NCBI GenBank assembly: GCA_028820655.1
Contig: JAPPIK010000057.1
Coordinates: forward strand, 1 to 50,205
Reading direction: 5' to 3'
Length of the DNA: 50,205 bases
DNA from: Candidatus Poribacteria bacterium
Lineage (GTDB): Bacteria > Poribacteria > WGA-4E > JAJDTR01
The notes under the pieces: model-generated
What the model was told of the DNA's origin: nothing
What the model saw: only the letters and a program-made list of their open reading frames with translations
Database searches by the model: none
Part shown: positions 47,097 through 50,205 of the stretch, in pieces
Layout of the letters: every line of letters starts with the position of its first letter
Numbering within the stretch: position 1 is the stretch's first letter
Program-made: the position numbers and the translations under genes

Positions 47097-47549
47097 ATGG
47101 CAAAGCACATAGTTGCAACCCTTGACGAAATCCCACCCGGCGAGCGGAAGATTGTGGAGATTGGTGGACGGGTAGTCGGCGTTTTTAACATCGACGGTGA
47201 GTTTTACGCACTTCGCAACAATTGCCCGCATACAGGAGGACCGCTCTGCGAGGGGCATCTTACAGGTTTTCTGAAGTCTGGGGTGCCGGGAGAATACGAG
47301 TATGTCCGCAAAGGGGAAATCCTGCGGTGTCCGTGGCACGGCTGGGAGTTTGATGTCAAGACGGGGCAATCTTGGTGGAGTCCGGCGAGAAGACGCGCTC
47401 GAAAATACAAGGTCAGTGTGGAATCTGGACCGCCTCCTTGCAGCGATGACGATGAAGTTGAAGGGATGGGACTTGAGAAGGGACCGTACACAGCTGAGGC
47501 CTATTCCGCGTCGGTTGACGAGAAGTATGTGGTGGTAGAGATTCCCTAA
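47097..47549 (+). CDS. Rieske [2Fe-2S] ferredoxin-type protein
   Basis: 150 aa. Cluster ligands are Cys43 and His45 in NNCPHTGGPL, and Cys78 and His81 in RCPWHGWEFD. The 32-residue gap between the two motifs, with an inserted segment CEGHLTGFLKSGVPGEYEYVRKGE, is longer than in the other two Rieske proteins of this window. It probably delivers electrons to an oxygenase not seen here. It lies 17 bases before the first alcohol dehydrogenase gene, with which it is probably co-transcribed. Confidence 0.92.
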   Translation: MAKHIVATLDEIPPGERKIVEIGGRVVGVFNIDGEFYALRNNCPHTGGPLCEGHLTGFLKSGVPGEYEYVRKGEILRCPWHGWEFDVKTGQSWWSPARRRARKYKVSVESGPPPCSDDDEVEGMGLEKGPYTAEAYSASVDEKYVVVEIP

Positions 47550-47566
47550 TCAGAAATGTGCCATAA

Positions 47567-48580
47567 ATGCGCTCAGCACAGTTTCGTTCCCTCTTTGACG
47601 TAGCGATTGTCGACAAACCGACACCCTCTCCTGCGAGAAACGAGGCGCTAGTTAGGGTGGGCGTGAATGCCGTCTGCGCCAGCGATGCCCGCTACATCGA
47701 AGACGGCAATCCGAATCCCGGACACGAGGCAGTTGGTATCGTCGAAGCACTGGGTGAAGATGTCACGAATGTGCGTGTCGGGGATCGGGTCGTGGTTCTC
47801 GCTTGCATCGGCTGCGGTCGCTGTCGTTACTGCCTAACCGGATACACCGTGCATTGTCCCGATGAATTTCTCTCGCTCTGGGATGGCTACAGCGAGTTCG
47901 TTTGCGTTCGGTCCGATGCATGTCTCCCCTTACCAGATTCAATCAGCATCCTTGACGGCAGCCTCATAGCAGATACGCTCGGGCCGGCATTCACCGGTGT
48001 CAAAGCTGGCGAGGTGCAGGACAAGAGTGTTGCCGTGTGGGGGTGCGGGCCCGTTGGACAGATGGCAGTTCAGTTATGCAAGGCATTCGGCGCGAAGGAA
48101 ATAGTAGCGTTAGACCCGATCGATTTCCGTAGACAGAAAGCGGAGGAATTCGGCGCCGACATCGTGATGGACCCAACCGCCTGTTCGCCTATAGAGGATT
48201 TGCATCGACTCGGGTATCCAATGGGCGTGGATGTAGGGATTTGTGCGACATTTGCCGGAAATGTGCCGGATCGGGCACTGCTATCAACAAGACTTGAAGG
48301 GCGCTTCATCTCGGTGATGGGTGTGGCGAGGCTGAACGAAGATGAGTTGCGCCACCGATTTTCCTACGGGGTACACTACTTTCGGCGGGACCACTATGAC
48401 GAAATGGTGAAGTTGGTGGCCGAAGGACGCGTGAATCTGAAGTCAGTGACCACGCATACGTATCCGCTAGAGGATATCGCCGATGCATTTAGAATGCGCT
48501 TTTCACAGCAGGGGCAGTCGCTAAAAGTGGGTGTGCTGACAGGGGCAATCAGCGAATCAGACACCGTATCAGTATTTTGA
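47567..48580 (+). CDS. Zinc-dependent alcohol dehydrogenase (MDR family), copy 1
   Basis: 337 aa medium-chain dehydrogenase. Catalytic zinc ligands are Cys37 (VCASDAR) and His53/Glu54 (PGHEAVGIVE). The structural-zinc cysteines are CIGCGRCRYCLTGYTVHC (80, 83, 86, 89, 97). The Rossmann motif is VAVWGCGPVGQMAVQL. It oxidises alcohols or polyols with NAD(P). Substrate not evident. The ATG at 47567 follows the Rieske gene closely. Confidence 0.9.
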   Translation: MRSAQFRSLFDVAIVDKPTPSPARNEALVRVGVNAVCASDARYIEDGNPNPGHEAVGIVEALGEDVTNVRVGDRVVVLACIGCGRCRYCLTGYTVHCPDEFLSLWDGYSEFVCVRSDACLPLPDSISILDGSLIADTLGPAFTGVKAGEVQDKSVAVWGCGPVGQMAVQLCKAFGAKEIVALDPIDFRRQKAEEFGADIVMDPTACSPIEDLHRLGYPMGVDVGICATFAGNVPDRALLSTRLEGRFISVMGVARLNEDELRHRFSYGVHYFRRDHYDEMVKLVAEGRVNLKSVTTHTYPLEDIADAFRMRFSQQGQSLKVGVLTGAISESDTVSVF

Positions 48581-48722
48581 AGGAAAGCTAGTTGCCGTAA
48601 TTTCTGAAGAAACTCACGTCCGAAATGTCTCGGCTTCTCTATCCAAAGCCACGGGGTTCACCCGAAGAAATTAGTACCGTCGGCATTATTTATATTATTG
48701 AACTGTGAGGAGGTTTGAGTCT

Positions 48723-49811
48723 ATGAAGGCTGCCGTGTTATATGATGTCCACACAACTTTAAAAATCGAAGAACTTGACCCAGCCGAGGTGACTCACGGC
48801 ATGGTGGGAGTAAGATTGTGCGCTAGCGGCGTGTGCCATTCCGATTGGCATGTCGTCAAGGGTGATTGGCCATTCATCAAACTTCCGGTCATTCTCGGTC
48901 ATGAGGGAGCGGGCATCGTTGAAGAGGTTGGCAGAGGTGTGACGGGGGTCGCCGAAGGCGACCATGTGATTCTAGCGTGGAGACGGAGTTGCGGCTACTG
49001 CGAGATGTGTCAAGAGGGGTTTTCAAACCTCTGCACGGTTGATCCGGACAACACTCGCCGTCCTCAGTTCAAAGGACGCGACGAAACGGTAGGCAAGTTG
49101 GCGGGGTTAGGCACGTTCGGTACTTACACTGTCGTGCCACAGGATGTGGTGGTACCTATACCGAAGGATTATCCACTAGCGCAGGCGGCGCTGATTGGTT
49201 GCGGCGTTATGACGGGTGTGGGTGCCGTTATCAATACGGCTAAGGTGCCACCGGGGAAATCGGTAGCCATCTTCGGTTGCGGCGGAGTAGGGTTGAATTG
49301 CATTCAGGGCGCCGTCTTGGCAAATGCGGAGCCGATTATCGCTGTGGACATTCTCGACAGCAAATTGGAGGTGGCAGAGCAGTTTGGCGCGACGCACTCC
49401 ATCAATTCCTCCAGAGAAGATCCCGTCGAGCGTATCAAGGAAATCACAGGCGGTGCCGGCGCGCACTATGCGTTCGAGGCGATCGGGCTGACAGGGGAGC
49501 CGTTCCTACAGACCATTCAGTGTACTCGGCGCCGCGGCGTCACGGTCTTTATCGGACATGCTCCCGTGAACACCCCGGTCGAGATAGACGCTCGAATCTT
49601 GATGCTTGAAAAGTCGGTGATTGGATCCTACTATGGCACGGCACGCACCCACGTGGACTTCAATCGGTTGCTTAGCCTATACCGAGCAGGAAAACTCAAG
49701 TTGGATGAACTTGTCACGAGAACCTATCCGCTGGAGGGAGTGAACGACGCTTTTGCCGCCCTCGAAAAGGGAGAGGTGGTGCGGAGTGTGTTAGATTTAT
49801 CGGAAGCTTAG
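48723..49811 (+). CDS. Zinc-dependent alcohol dehydrogenase (class III-like MDR), copy 2
   Basis: 362 aa from the ATG at 48723, chosen over an in-frame GTG at 48705 because gaggagg lies about ten bases upstream. Catalytic zinc: Cys38 in SGVCHSDWHV, His60-Glu61 in LGHEGAGIVEEVG. Structural zinc: Cys90, Cys93, Cys96, Cys104 (CGYCEMCQEGFSNLC). Rossmann loop: VAIFGCGGVGLNCI. It resembles glutathione-dependent formaldehyde dehydrogenase or NDMA-type dehydrogenases, but the substrate cannot be fixed. It is followed by a rho-independent terminator. Confidence 0.9.
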   Translation: MKAAVLYDVHTTLKIEELDPAEVTHGMVGVRLCASGVCHSDWHVVKGDWPFIKLPVILGHEGAGIVEEVGRGVTGVAEGDHVILAWRRSCGYCEMCQEGFSNLCTVDPDNTRRPQFKGRDETVGKLAGLGTFGTYTVVPQDVVVPIPKDYPLAQAALIGCGVMTGVGAVINTAKVPPGKSVAIFGCGGVGLNCIQGAVLANAEPIIAVDILDSKLEVAEQFGATHSINSSREDPVERIKEITGGAGAHYAFEAIGLTGEPFLQTIQCTRRRGVTVFIGHAPVNTPVEIDARILMLEKSVIGSYYGTARTHVDFNRLLSLYRAGKLKLDELVTRTYPLEGVNDAFAALEKGEVVRSVLDLSEA

Positions 49812-49877
49812 GGATGATCGTCAGGTTGCATCGATAAAGGAACTTAAAATTAACGCTGTCGAGATAATTCTAGGAAT

Positions 49878-49916
49878 GGCTTGAATCCTTGAGGTATGTG
49901 GGTTCAAGCCGTTTTT
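49878..49916 (+). terminator. Rho-independent terminator
   Basis: An 11-bp stem (ggcttgaatcc at 49878-49888 and gggttcaagcc at 49900-49910, one T-G pair) with an 11-base loop is followed by gttttt. It lies 67 bases after the alcohol dehydrogenase stop and marks the end of the catabolic block. Confidence 0.8.
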
Positions 49917-50205
49917 GTTGTATCAGATTTTATCAGCAATTCCGTAAAGTGCGCAAAGAATGTCAGTCAATGCAATGTCGGTGAACCTGCTTGAACAATC
50001 AGACAGAGCCGTGAGGAGCATTTGCAAGCTTTTACCTGTCGCCCCCCTGGGCTTCAAGGTCTAGTCATACCATTTCCTTAAAATTACAGTGCATTGATTA
50101 CATGGTTTGAGTGTAGGAGTTTTCTTGAAACGGAACAATAAGCTTTCGGTATTAGTAATTTGTAGCTTTTAGACAGACGTCAAACGTAAAACGTAAGAAA
50201 AATGT
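49917..50205. other. Terminal intergenic region with a weak repeat
   Basis: No gene. Around 50031-50053 the sequence tttacctgtcgcccccctgg resembles the REP-like hairpin family at 19141-19227. The rest shows no recognisable feature. Confidence 0.4.

Overview
ORGANISM. The window is a ~50 kb bacterial contig of roughly 50% GC. It probably comes from an uncultivated marine or sponge-associated lineage resembling Candidatus Poribacteria. That placement is inference. It rests on near-identical C-terminal sorting tags (NYPNPFNPETWIPYQLS...) on unrelated secreted proteins, dockerin-like DxNxDG repeats, families such as phytanoyl-CoA dioxygenases, Rieske proteins, amidohydrolases and SUMF1-like domains, and many small palindromic intergenic repeats. 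No rRNA, tRNA, CRISPR array, intact insertion sequence or prophage was recognised.

LAYOUT. (1) 0.3-10.9 kb: two very large exported proteins, a lyase-like/SUMF1 fusion and a gingipain-type C25 peptidase, then a RibD-type reductase. (2) 11.7-14.6 kb, minus strand: an ABC exporter with extra N-terminal domains and a DUF1854 partner. (3) 15.3-16.3 kb: a two-gene unit ending in a DUF6036/AbiEii-like nucleotidyltransferase. (4) 16.5-19.0 kb, minus: two Rieske proteins, one fused to a long helical domain. (5) 19.0-20.6 kb: gene-poor, repeat-rich DNA. (6) 20.6-24.9 kb, minus: a HEAT/TPR protein, membrane protein, phosphoglucosamine mutase and YvcK-like protein, read as one operon for cell-wall precursor supply. 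(7) 25.3-27.4 kb: a FemAB-like transferase and a lipid kinase. (8) 27.5-28.6 kb: a fused two-domain peroxiredoxin whose peroxidatic positions are both in-frame UGA codons, each followed at the same distance by a matching hairpin. (9) 28.6-32.9 kb: DUF6817 protein, PhyH dioxygenase and two tandem Eis-like acetyltransferases. (10) 32.9-33.3 kb: duplicated palindromic repeat. (11) 33.5-37.5 kb: a secreted zinc metalloprotease split by one in-frame amber codon. (12) 37.7-49.8 kb: a catabolic block (Ldh2-type dehydrogenase, PhyH, three paralogous amidohydrolases, Rieske, two zinc alcohol dehydrogenases) interrupted at about 41.1-44.4 kb by an island of small toxin-antitoxin-like genes, most of them damaged.

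HOW IT FITS. The secreted proteins point to extracellular polymer and protein breakdown through a T9SS/FlgD-like tag. The right half looks like oxidative and hydrolytic catabolism of small organic substrates. The selenoprotein is the strongest unusual element: it has a consensus sigma70-type promoter, two UGA codons in the T-x-x-U context of peroxiredoxins, and two putative bSECIS hairpins with identical loops and a compensatory base-pair change. The other broken genes look like real decay. They comprise a nonsense codon in a HigB-like toxin, a 43-bp tandem duplication in a HEPN-like gene, a 1-nt frameshift in a VapC-like toxin and the amber codon in the protease. Alternatively, some could be assembly errors.
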